DNA of 64,000 bases from Bacillota bacterium (GTDB lineage Bacteria; Bacillota; UBA4882; UBA8346), in contig JAAYEK010000024.1 of the NCBI GenBank assembly GCA_012728785.1, positions 1 to 64,000 of the forward strand, given 5' to 3'. Each line of letters opens with the position of its first letter. Position 1 is the stretch's first letter. Positions 44,176-52,694 of this stretch are shown here, one piece after another. The notes under the pieces are model-generated. The model ran no database searches, was not told the DNA's origin, and saw only the letters and a program-made list of their open reading frames with translations. A program made the position numbers and the translations under genes.

Positions 44176-44880
44176 TTATCCAACCTGTCCGCTTTCCTCC
44201 CCCTTCTTACCCCTACTCACCGGGCTCGTCCTCGCTAAGATCCCCAATTTCTCCAGCTGTTGCGGGTCGTCCGCCAAGGCCACTTTGGCTACAGCCCTCA
44301 AGTTAGAGATCCATTTGGCCAATTCGTCGATTTTTTCATCCCGGGCTTGGGTTGATGCTTGCGCTTCACCCATCTCCTTTTTCTGCTGTTGGTTTTTAAC
44401 AGTAATTTGGCTTAATAGATCCGACTCTTGTTGCAACTTTTCAGTAGTATAACCGTATAGGGCAAGGGCATTCATTAAATCAGTATCTTTAAGGATATTG
44501 GCGTAGAAGGTTTGGGCTTGGGCCAGCCAACCGGAGAGGCTTTCCTTTCTTCTACCGAATAACACCACCGCTTTGTCGGCCTTGGGATGATCCTGAAAGG
44601 CCACTCTGGCGATTTTAAGGGTTTTCATGTATTGTTGATCGGCTGTTTCCCAAATATCGTTCAGTTCGGAAGTGGCAGCGACCTGATCGCCGTATTCTTT
44701 TTTCTGGGTGTTTTGAAGGGCCATCGCCTCTTCGAAGAGGGTTTTTCCGGTAGCCAAAGTTTCCCCGCTGTAGCCGTAAGCAGCTAAAGCCTCCTTCACC
44801 ACCGGATCGGTCAGGGAGTTTTCGATTATTACCTGAGCCCCTAAGAGAAATTCAGCGATGCGGTTTTTTAAGTTTGCCAT
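44176..44880 (-). CDS. Hypothetical alpha-helical protein with internal duplication
   Basis: RBS AAGGAG before ATG 44880; two ~100-aa repeats (EALAAYGYSGETL.../NALALYGYTTEKL...; LKIARVAFQDHPKADKAVVLFGR/RAVAKVALADDPQQLEKLGILAR). Confidence 0.75.
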   Translation of the reverse strand: MANLKNRIAEFLLGAQVIIENSLTDPVVKEALAAYGYSGETLATGKTLFEEAMALQNTQKKEYGDQVAATSELNDIWETADQQYMKTLKIARVAFQDHPKADKAVVLFGRRKESLSGWLAQAQTFYANILKDTDLMNALALYGYTTEKLQQESDLLSQITVKNQQQKKEMGEAQASTQARDEKIDELAKWISNLRAVAKVALADDPQQLEKLGILARTSPVSRGKKGEESGQVG

Positions 44881-44910
44881 GTAGAACACTCCTTTTTTAA
44901 TTTATTAGTT

Positions 44911-44952
44911 AAAGTCGAAAGTCCAAAGTCCAAAGTCGAAAGTCTAAAGTCA
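44911..44952. repeat. 7-bp tandem repeat (AAAGTCN)6
   Basis: AAAGTCG/AAAGTCC/AAAGTCC/AAAGTCG/AAAGTCT/AAAGTCA. Confidence 0.9.
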
Positions 44953-45112
44953 AGTCTGGAAGGGATTTTTGAAGTAGGGTTGTGGTTGAGCCGGGTTTTG
45001 AAGTTTTTAATTTGGGTTCGGACTTTGACTAAAACCCAAAGGGAGGAGAGGAACAATGTTAAGTAAGATCCCGTCGTAGGATTGTAGGGATAGCCACCCA
45101 CTGTAAGTTATT

Positions 45113-45316
45113 GATTCCTGCGAGGTTGTGGATGATTCCTACCAGGTCGTCAACGGTTCCTACGAGGTGGGGATCGGCTCCTACATGGTAGGGAACGATT
45201 CCTACATGGTAATCGAAGGTTCCTACCAGATAAGGATTGACCCCTACACGGTGGATAACTGTTCCTACAGGGTTGTCAATGGTTCCTACGAATTTTATAG
45301 CAACCCCTACGGGTAA
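45113..45316 (+). repeat. 21-bp degenerate tandem repeat, ~10 units; open frame encodes heptapeptide repeat [DG][SP]YxVxx
   Basis: Units of 21 nt at 45113, 45134, 45155, 45176, 45197, 45218, 45239, 45260, 45281, 45302; consensus GRTTCCTACNNGGTNNTNRAN. Confidence 0.85.
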
Positions 45317-45554
45317 GTTCGGTTTCTTCGAATTGTTCCTGGTTCGTTCCTAAAATGGAATAATTTACACTTCGATGTTGATATTAAATATCCTGCAAAA
45401 TGTTGGCAAAATTTTTAGAAGGTGGAAAGCTTCTGATTGACGGGAGGTATTTAATCTTTTATCAATGATAACTATCGGATCTCTTTAAAAATCCTCCATT
45501 TTTGACTGTCACCTATTATTCCAAACGCATACTATATTTCCGGAGGTGTTATTC

Positions 45555-45995
45555 ATGACCAATGGAACAATGTACTATACCGATCTACCTTCCCGGTTAC
45601 TCGAATATATTCATGATGAAACGAGCGATTCTTTATATTATCGGGAACTAGCCAACCAGGCTCCGAATCAGCGCGCCCGTGAATTATTTATGGAGTTTTC
45701 CGAAGATGAAGCACAGCATGCAGCCAATTTCCGGGGAGTATATTGCCGGCTTACCGGGATGCAGCCGATGGTTCCCCCAGTAAGCCCACCGCAAATCCCC
45801 CCCTATTGTGATGCGATTAAGGCCAGGATTATGGCGGAGAGCGGGGATCTGGTGAAGTATGGGGAAGAGTCCGCCAATGCCCCGGATATGATGCTGCGGA
45901 ATCTCTTTTATATAACCAGCCTAATTGAAGGCAGGCATGGATTAAGGTTAACTACCTTAATGTGCGGAGTTGATGACGAAAAACATAAGTGTTAA
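45555..45995 (+). CDS. Ferritin-like/rubrerythrin-type protein
   Basis: RBS GGAGGTG; YIHDETSDSLYYRELANQAPNQRARELFMEFSEDEAQHAANFRGVYCRLTG with two E..(Y)..H/E helices. Confidence 0.75.
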   Translation: MTNGTMYYTDLPSRLLEYIHDETSDSLYYRELANQAPNQRARELFMEFSEDEAQHAANFRGVYCRLTGMQPMVPPVSPPQIPPYCDAIKARIMAESGDLVKYGEESANAPDMMLRNLFYITSLIEGRHGLRLTTLMCGVDDEKHKC

Positions 45996-46070
45996 TTAGT
46001 CAATTAATATTCTAACCACAGGATATCCCGAAAGGGACACCGGCGCGTGTTGCCGTAAAAGGCGCCGGTC
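45996..46070 (-). pseudogene. Truncated C-terminal remnant of cytochrome-b5-like gene (cf. 50023..50271)
   Basis: Minus strand reads LLRQHAPVSLSGYPVVRILID* versus intact FLRQHAPVSLAGYPVVGVLVD*; 1-nt deletion upstream of LRQH. Confidence 0.85.
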
Positions 46071-46147
46071 GTACATTTTCATTAGGCATGTTTTATTACT
46101 CCTTTAAACCATATATTGAGTGTTACACATTCAAAAGATTAAATTAT

Positions 46148-46180
46148 AAGGAACCGTCCGGTTATACCGTCGGTTCCTTT
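46148..46180 (-). terminator. Terminator-like hairpin of decayed metQ copy
   Basis: AAGGAACCG...CGGTTCCTT, cf. intact metQ terminator at 54166-54202. Confidence 0.6.
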
Positions 46181-46201
46181 GATTTATCCGAAATCGTTGT
46201 T

Positions 46202-46340
46202 TTAAAACGTTGGAACAATACTTCCCTTATATTCTTTCAAGATAAAATCTTTAACTGTCCGGCTATTCAGCGCCTTAGCCAGCTTTAATAAGGCCGATTG
46301 TTTTTGTCTTTGGCGCGGACGGCTAAGATATTGGCATATG
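46202..46340 (-). pseudogene. Decayed 3' fragment of a metQ paralog
   Basis: Minus strand SYANILAVRAKDKNN-[frameshift]-SALLKLAKALNSRTVKDFILKEYKGSIVPTF* versus intact SPYANILVVRTTEKNNPALLKLAQALNSQTVKDFIMKEYKGSIVPAF*. Confidence 0.88.
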
Positions 46341-46487
46341 ATTAATGGGAGACTATTCCTCTTATCTTAAAACAATGCAGGAATTAGAAAACTGTTGTGG
46401 AACAAAATGGATAACATCCACAGATATTGTATTAATACTTCCAGAGTTACTTGTGGGGCAAATTTATAATTATAAGGGAGGATATGG

Positions 46488-47867
46488 ATGATCCCAAAAG
46501 ACTTGAAACAATATACGAGTTTTTTCAAGGAATATACTGAATTAAGAGCTCAAGAGAATAGAAGTAATCAAATCGCGATTATCAATGGAGATATTGTAAC
46601 CAATATTAAGCGAAGTAACAGCGGTATTTCAGCCCGGGTGAATAAAGACGGCTATTGGGGATTTGCTTCGAATCCCTTGATGCAGGATAATGAAGTTCAA
46701 AAGGTAATTGAGAGGGCAACCGGAAATGCCGGGTTTTTAAGCAGTAGAGGAAAGAAAAAAGATATTAAACTCCCGGCAAGGAATGGCAACTTTCAGAATG
46801 ATTTTTCGACTCATAATTCTTTGCAATCCCAAAGTCAGATCATTGATTTTATAATGAAGTTGGACGAATATATCAAAACCAATTGTAAGGAACTTTCTTC
46901 CCGAGTAATAGCTCTTAAAACCCTGGATATGGAAAAGTCGCTTTTAACTTCTGAAGGTTCAACCTCTTATTCTCTAATCCCAAAATCTTTTATCTACATT
47001 GGCATGACAATTACGAATGATGGCGCACCAATTGAGCTTTGGGGTAATTTTGGGGGTTTAGGCCAGTTTGAAGATGTTTTTAAATTACCTGAAGGATTGT
47101 TTGGAGAAATCGATGAGCAATATAAACATCTTCAAGCGAAAGCATATGGGATTTACGCTAAAGCGGGAATTCAAGAAGTGATTTTGGACGCCAATATCAC
47201 GGGCGTTTTAGCGCATGAAGCCATCGGGCACACCACGGAAGCCGATCTGGTCCTCGGAGGTTCGGTGGCAGGCGATCTTTTAAATAAACCGGTTGCCAGT
47301 GAACTCATTACTTTGGTTGACTTTGCCAACACCGCTTTCGGTAAGCCTTGCCCGGTACCGGTATTTATGGATGATGAAGGGACTACAGCCGAAGATTGTG
47401 TGATTATCGAATCCGGGGTCTTAAAAAGATTCATGCACAATAAGGAATCTGCCGGAATTTTCCGGCATGAATTAGCCGGAAACGCCAGGGCTTTCGAGTA
47501 TAGTGATGAGCCGCTAATCCGGATGCGTAATACGGCGATTCTACCCGGTAAAAGTAAATTAGACGAAATGATCGCCTCCATTGATGATGGCTATTATCTA
47601 ATGAAGTCAAGTAACGGGGAAGCCGACTTTACCAGTGAATTTATGTTTGGAATTGTTCAAGGGTATGAGATTAAAAATGGTAAAATCGGTAAAGCCATCA
47701 GAGACATTACCATTAGCGGCGTCGCCATTGACGTACTGAAATCGGTGACCATGGTTTCGGACAATGTGGTCTGGGACTGCGCGGGAATGTGTGGGAAAAA
47801 GCAGTTTATTCCAGTAGGGATGGGTGGTCCGGCCATTAAATGTAAGGTGAATATAGGAGGGAAATGA
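46488..47867 (+). CDS. tldD: TldD-family metalloprotease
   Basis: GVLAHEAIGHTTEADLV (HExxxH), GNARAFEYSDEPLIRMRNTAILPG. Confidence 0.92.
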   Translation: MIPKDLKQYTSFFKEYTELRAQENRSNQIAIINGDIVTNIKRSNSGISARVNKDGYWGFASNPLMQDNEVQKVIERATGNAGFLSSRGKKKDIKLPARNGNFQNDFSTHNSLQSQSQIIDFIMKLDEYIKTNCKELSSRVIALKTLDMEKSLLTSEGSTSYSLIPKSFIYIGMTITNDGAPIELWGNFGGLGQFEDVFKLPEGLFGEIDEQYKHLQAKAYGIYAKAGIQEVILDANITGVLAHEAIGHTTEADLVLGGSVAGDLLNKPVASELITLVDFANTAFGKPCPVPVFMDDEGTTAEDCVIIESGVLKRFMHNKESAGIFRHELAGNARAFEYSDEPLIRMRNTAILPGKSKLDEMIASIDDGYYLMKSSNGEADFTSEFMFGIVQGYEIKNGKIGKAIRDITISGVAIDVLKSVTMVSDNVVWDCAGMCGKKQFIPVGMGGPAIKCKVNIGGK

Positions 47868-49159
47868 TGAATAGTCTGGATACGGCACAATACGCCTTGG
47901 ATTGTTTAATAAAAAATGGAGCGGACAAAGCACAATGCAAAATAACCCAGACGGAAACGAATGAACTCAATGTTGAGACAGGGGATCTCAGCCTGCTTCG
48001 TACTACATTTAATACTGCAGTGGATTTGCTTGGTTTGATGAATGATCGAAAAGGTTCAACGACAATCAATAAGACCGATCCGGAATCCATCGAGATTGGT
48101 GTGAAGGAGGTTGTTGAATTAGCAAGTTCTGCAAAATCGGATCCTGCGAACGATATAGCCGGCTTCAAACCAGCGAAAGCATTTAAAAGCGGCCCCATAC
48201 AACAGGATCTTGAGCGCATGTATGAGCGGTTGCAGGAGTTCCTTAGATATGTTCAACAGACCTATCCTAAGACCATTATAAAAGATGTAATTTTAAGTTT
48301 CACTCGAATGGAAACAGTATTTGTCAATTCAAACGGGGTTGAGTTCAGCTCCGAGAATGGATTTTATATTGTCAGTACAGTTTTCACGAATAAGGATGGG
48401 AATAAGGTATCCTCTTTGAATGGGGTTGAGTGTAAATGTAAGGATTTGAACTCAGCCATCAAAGACCTTGGCGGAGTCGATCGGATATTACGCCAGTCAT
48501 CCCAACAAATACATACGGATACTATATCTCGAAAATTCACCGGATCAATAATTATTACACCAGAGTGCTTAACCAATTTCATTAGCTATTTCGCCCAATA
48601 TCTATCAAATCAGTCCCTGATCACCGGAAATTCCGTATATAAAGATAAGCTGGATCGGAAAATTGCGGACGGCCGGTTAACACTTCATTGTAAACCAAGA
48701 TCATCCGAGTTAGCAGAGACATATTTTTTTACTGATGACGGCTTTGAAGCTGGAGATAGTATAATTATTGACAAAGGCATATTGAAATCCTTTCTATTAG
48801 ACCTTTATGGTTCCAATAAAACAGGTTTGCCGAAAGCGGAAAATATGGGGGATTGTTATATGATCGAACCCGGTGACGCGGCTTTAGAAGAAATGATTCA
48901 ATCGACATCCAAGGGGATCCTGCTGTGCCGCTTTTCAGGCGGTCATCCGGGTCAAAATGGGGATTTTAGCGGCGTTGCCAAAAACAGCTTTTATATTGAG
49001 AATGGGAAGATCAAATATCCGATCAACGAAACGATGGTATCCGGAAACATTGTTCAAATGCTTAATAATATTGAGCAAATCTCCAAGGAGCGCAATAATG
49101 ACGGTTTTCAATGTCTTCCTTGGATTAAATTTAACGGTATTACTATCTCGGGGAAATAA
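47864..49159 (+). CDS. tldE: TldE/PmbA-family protein
   Basis: PmbA-like ~430 aa, overlaps tldD stop; YMIEPGDAALEEMIQSTSKGILLCRFSGGHPGQNGDFSGVAKNSFYIENGKI. Confidence 0.9.
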   Translation: MMNSLDTAQYALDCLIKNGADKAQCKITQTETNELNVETGDLSLLRTTFNTAVDLLGLMNDRKGSTTINKTDPESIEIGVKEVVELASSAKSDPANDIAGFKPAKAFKSGPIQQDLERMYERLQEFLRYVQQTYPKTIIKDVILSFTRMETVFVNSNGVEFSSENGFYIVSTVFTNKDGNKVSSLNGVECKCKDLNSAIKDLGGVDRILRQSSQQIHTDTISRKFTGSIIITPECLTNFISYFAQYLSNQSLITGNSVYKDKLDRKIADGRLTLHCKPRSSELAETYFFTDDGFEAGDSIIIDKGILKSFLLDLYGSNKTGLPKAENMGDCYMIEPGDAALEEMIQSTSKGILLCRFSGGHPGQNGDFSGVAKNSFYIENGKIKYPINETMVSGNIVQMLNNIEQISKERNNDGFQCLPWIKFNGITISGK

Positions 49160-49216
49160 ACTACATAAAATATAATCTTTTCAGATGTAACACTATAATG
49201 ATTAAAGGAGGACCAA

Positions 49217-49831
49217 GTGTTTGATGCGTTGATCTTTGATCTGGACGGTACTTTATGGGACGCTTCCGAGACCAGTACTCGCGGATGGAATAATGGCCTT
49301 AGGTCATTAAATATCAACCGAACAATTTCTGTTGCCGAATTGCAACAAGTTACCGGCAAGCCGGGAGTTGAAACGGTTAGAATATTGTTCCCCAACGAAT
49401 TTGAAGAACATCAAAATTTATTGGATGTATTGGATCATTACGAGAAAATGATTATTCAAAATAGCGGCGGTAAGCTTTATGACGGTCTGGAAACGGTGAT
49501 CCGGTCTTTATCTTTGAAATATGATTTGTTTCTAGTTAGCAACTGTGAAGAATGGTATCTGAAGGAGTTCTTAAAGTTTTCAGGGTTAAAGGAGTTTTTT
49601 AAGGGGTTTGATTGTTATGGCATAAGTAATCAAAATAAAAGCGAAATGCTGCTCAATCTCAAAAAAGAGTATGGTTTTATAAACCCGGCCTATATTGGCG
49701 ATACGGAGGGGGATGAGACAGCGGCCAGAAATGCCGGATATGCTTTCATATTTTCCGGTTACGGTTTTGGTGTTTCAGATGAACCGGATTTTACGCTAAA
49801 TTCTTTAAAGGAAATATTGACTATTTTATGA
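49217..49831 (+). CDS. HAD-family phosphatase, copy 1
   Basis: FDLDGTLWDAS, YIGDTEGDETAARNAGY; GTG start with AAAGGAGG. Confidence 0.9.
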   Translation: MFDALIFDLDGTLWDASETSTRGWNNGLRSLNINRTISVAELQQVTGKPGVETVRILFPNEFEEHQNLLDVLDHYEKMIIQNSGGKLYDGLETVIRSLSLKYDLFLVSNCEEWYLKEFLKFSGLKEFFKGFDCYGISNQNKSEMLLNLKKEYGFINPAYIGDTEGDETAARNAGYAFIFSGYGFGVSDEPDFTLNSLKEILTIL

Positions 49832-50022
49832 TGAAAACAATTCGCAAAACTACTTTTTAAGTAGTTAATGACACCCCCAACGCGCCTTTGCCACCATCAT
49901 TGGTATTGATATTGACGCTCAAAAAAACATCCTTTATTATATTCCTCTCTGGTGGTTCGTCCAGAACCTGGTTCATAAGACCAAGGACACTTATGCGCCC
50001 CTGATTACTTTTAGGGATAAAT

Positions 50023-50271
50023 TTAATCAACCAACACCCCAACCACTGGGTATCCTGCAAGGGAGACCGGCGCGTGTTGCCGCAAGAAAGCACCGGTTAA
50101 GTCCTGTCCGGCCAGATGATTAAAATGTTTCCCTTGCACAAAAACAGGGGTGACATCATAGACCGTGTTATTAACAGCTACATAGGCGGGTTTACCGTTC
50201 TGGCCGTTATATTGCGCCAGTTCAGCCCGGGTAAAACTACGGTTGGGGTTGGAAACGTTTTCATTGGCCAT
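50023..50271 (-). CDS. Cytochrome b5-like heme-binding protein
   Basis: RSFTRAELAQYNGQNGKPAYVAVNNTVYDVTPVFVQGKHFNHLAGQDLTGAFLRQHAP. Confidence 0.88.
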   Translation of the reverse strand: MANENVSNPNRSFTRAELAQYNGQNGKPAYVAVNNTVYDVTPVFVQGKHFNHLAGQDLTGAFLRQHAPVSLAGYPVVGVLVD

Positions 50272-50285
50272 GGTTGAGTACTCCT

Positions 50286-51686
50286 TCAGCTCATAATATT
50301 TAAACTCAGTTTGTTCCGGCCTTCCCAGTCAATAAAATGAGTGGCGCAGGAGAGGCAGGGGTCAAACGAACGGATAATCCGGCCCGGTTCCACTGGGTTG
50401 ACCGGATCGGCGCCGGCCCCGATGAGGGATTCTTCCGCCGGGCCACGGATCCCGGCTTCATCCTTTGGGGAAAAATTCCAGGTGCTCGGAGTAATAACCC
50501 GGTAGGAAGCGATTTCCTCATTGGCAGTCGTCATGCTATGGAGCAACGGGCCCCGTGGCGCTTCGTTCATCTGAACCGCCTGGTTGTTGACGGGGCTTGG
50601 CAATGAATGAATGTATCGCCCATCTGGGGGCAGCTGTTTTAACCAATCTTCCATCCATTTTGAAATTAAAACCGCCTCTTCGGCCCGGGCTATTAGCCGG
50701 GGCATGACTCCTCCCGCCACCCCTCCAGGGGTGGTATTACCGGAACGGATCATCTTCCGGGCCAATGGCCCGCCTTCAAAGGATAAGCCATGATAACGGG
50801 GGGCTTTGACCCAGGTATAAGCTAAAGGTTTCTCCGGGGCGGGCCTGGTTTCGGCATCATTCGATTCCAACCAGGCGTAAGTGATACTTTCCTGGATCTC
50901 TTCCGGGTTAACCGGGAACAGTTCGCCTTGGTTAAGGATTCCCGCCGGGAAATGGCCGCCGAACCGGGGATCAAAAAGCCCGAAGGAGATATAACGGTAC
51001 GGTCCCGAGCCGATTTGAAAGTATTCCGGGTAGGCTTTGGCCAGCAGATAAGCATCGGGCAGTTGAATGTCGGCCACAAATGTTTGAATCTGTTGTAATA
51101 GGAACCAAAACTGTTTGCGCCGGTCGGCATCGGGGAAAACCGCGACTCCTTCGGGAGTCAAGCCGTGCTGGTGCGGGATTTTACCGCCGAAAACCGCCAA
51201 AGCGTCATGGCATTTTCGGCTGTATTCCATGGCTGAAAAGTAATGGGCGGTGAGTTCTTCCTGTTCCTTAGGATTCAGCCGGAGATCATCAATCGGGTTT
51301 TGAAAGTTGGAACTGGGTAATGATGCTGTACCGATGTAATCAGGCAAGGCCAGTAGATAAAAATGGCGGATGTGGTTTTGTAAAAATTCCGCCCCGAACA
51401 TGATCTGCTGGAGTAAGATTAGTTCCGGCGTTGGTGTAATCCCGTAAATCTGTTCCACCAACCGGGCGGCGGTGAAGCCATGAGCCATGGAACAGATCCC
51501 GCAGATCCTCTGGGTGAAATAAACCGCGTCCGTAATGTGGCGGCCTTTCAGCATCGCTTCAAAGCCGCGGAATTGTTCTCCGGCTACATTGGCCTCCTTG
51601 ACTTTACCGTTTTCGTCCAAATAAAGATCGATACTTAATAGGCCGCTGATCCGGGTTACCGGACTAATTGAGATCTTCTTCGGCAT
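50286..51686 (-). CDS. [NiFe] hydrogenase large subunit
   Basis: L1 TQRICGICSMAHGFTA; L2 SFDPCLSCATHF with C-terminal extension. Confidence 0.96.
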   Translation of the reverse strand: MPKKISISPVTRISGLLSIDLYLDENGKVKEANVAGEQFRGFEAMLKGRHITDAVYFTQRICGICSMAHGFTAARLVEQIYGITPTPELILLQQIMFGAEFLQNHIRHFYLLALPDYIGTASLPSSNFQNPIDDLRLNPKEQEELTAHYFSAMEYSRKCHDALAVFGGKIPHQHGLTPEGVAVFPDADRRKQFWFLLQQIQTFVADIQLPDAYLLAKAYPEYFQIGSGPYRYISFGLFDPRFGGHFPAGILNQGELFPVNPEEIQESITYAWLESNDAETRPAPEKPLAYTWVKAPRYHGLSFEGGPLARKMIRSGNTTPGGVAGGVMPRLIARAEEAVLISKWMEDWLKQLPPDGRYIHSLPSPVNNQAVQMNEAPRGPLLHSMTTANEEIASYRVITPSTWNFSPKDEAGIRGPAEESLIGAGADPVNPVEPGRIIRSFDPCLSCATHFIDWEGRNKLSLNIMS

Positions 51687-52614
51687 TGGGGTTCCCCCTT
51701 TCCGTCCGTCCCGGAAGTTTCTCGGGGAGCGGCGTATAAAAAGGGGTGGAGCGGTCCGGGAAGCCTGATTTGGTGCAACCGATACAAGGAGTACCGGCCT
51801 TCACCGGCCAGTTCAAATGGTCGTTCCAGAGCCGGTAAGGACAGTCCGCTCCGGTCACCGGTCCCATACAGCCGAGAGTGAACATGCATTCTGCGTCGCC
51901 GAGCTTAGCGGCGAAAGAACCGGTATCAAAATAGGAACGGCGCTGGCAGGCGCTATGGATGGTTTGGCCGTAAAACAAGGTGGGTCGTTGGTAACGATCA
52001 ACTTCCGGTAAGCCGAAAAGCAATAGGTGAAAAAGGGTTCCGGTCAGCCAGTCGGGGTTGATCGGACACCCGGAGACATTGACTACCGGCCGGTCTTGGA
52101 TTATTTCCCAAACTCCCTTGCTCCCGGAGGGGTTTGGCCGGGCGGCGGACGGCCCGCCGAAGGCGGCGCAAGTGCCTGCCGCGATGATATATTTGGCCTT
52201 GGGAGCCAGATAAAGCAGGAGTTCTTCGCTGGTGAACAGGTAGTCCCCGCTTCTAAAAGGGATGGCGAAACGTCCGCCCCCAGCGGTGGAGATGGCTCCT
52301 TCAATGATTAAGATGAAATTCCCAGCTTCAGCAGTGGTAAAAAGAAGTTCCTGGGCTTTTTGTCCTTCGCTCGGCATCAGGGCGTTCCAATAGCGGACTT
52401 CCACTAGGGAGCAAAGGATCTGCCCCAGTCCTGGGGCGACCGAATTCAAGATTGAGATGGAATCCCCGGAACAGGCGTTAGCTTCCAGCCAAATTAACGG
52501 CGGTTTTGGTCCGGGGGGAAGAGTACCGGAAAATTGGTCAAATAAACGTCCGGTAAAATTAGGACGGTTAAGATTATTCCGGCAAAAAGATTGAAACTCG
52601 TCGCGTGGCTCCAC
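51664..52614 (-). CDS. [NiFe] hydrogenase small subunit
   Basis: WLEANACSGDSISIL; VNVSGCPINPDWL; ECMFTLGCMGPVTGADCPYRLWNDHLNWPVKAGTPCIGCTKSGFPD. Confidence 0.95.
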   Translation of the reverse strand: MEPRDEFQSFCRNNLNRPNFTGRLFDQFSGTLPPGPKPPLIWLEANACSGDSISILNSVAPGLGQILCSLVEVRYWNALMPSEGQKAQELLFTTAEAGNFILIIEGAISTAGGGRFAIPFRSGDYLFTSEELLLYLAPKAKYIIAAGTCAAFGGPSAARPNPSGSKGVWEIIQDRPVVNVSGCPINPDWLTGTLFHLLLFGLPEVDRYQRPTLFYGQTIHSACQRRSYFDTGSFAAKLGDAECMFTLGCMGPVTGADCPYRLWNDHLNWPVKAGTPCIGCTKSGFPDRSTPFYTPLPEKLPGRTERGNPNAEEDLN

Positions 52615-52694
52615 GATACCTCCAAGATTAAAAGTGTCATTAATTTATATTGATCCGCTTAGAATTATATGAATAAACCCATAGTTGGAGGAGT

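Noticed and set aside
45113-45316. Possible CRISPR array
   Set aside because: Repeat units are contiguous 21-mers with no spacers of uniform length and units are degenerate; no cas genes nearby.
46088-46288. 66-aa plus-strand ORF
   Set aside because: It is antisense to the decayed metQ fragment and terminator; not a plausible gene.
47171-48219. Minus-strand ORFs within tldD/tldE
   Set aside because: Antisense shadow ORFs; TldD/TldE frames carry the conserved motifs.
49857-50093. Minus-strand ORF ...NQVLDEPPERNIIKDVFLSVNINTNDGGKGALGVSLTT
   Set aside because: Looks like a C-terminal remnant of some protein overlapping the end of the b5 gene, but I could not identify a family, so it is not called.
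50337-52311. Plus-strand ORFs opposite the hydrogenase genes
   Set aside because: GC-rich antisense shadow ORFs; hydrogenase frames carry all metal-site motifs.
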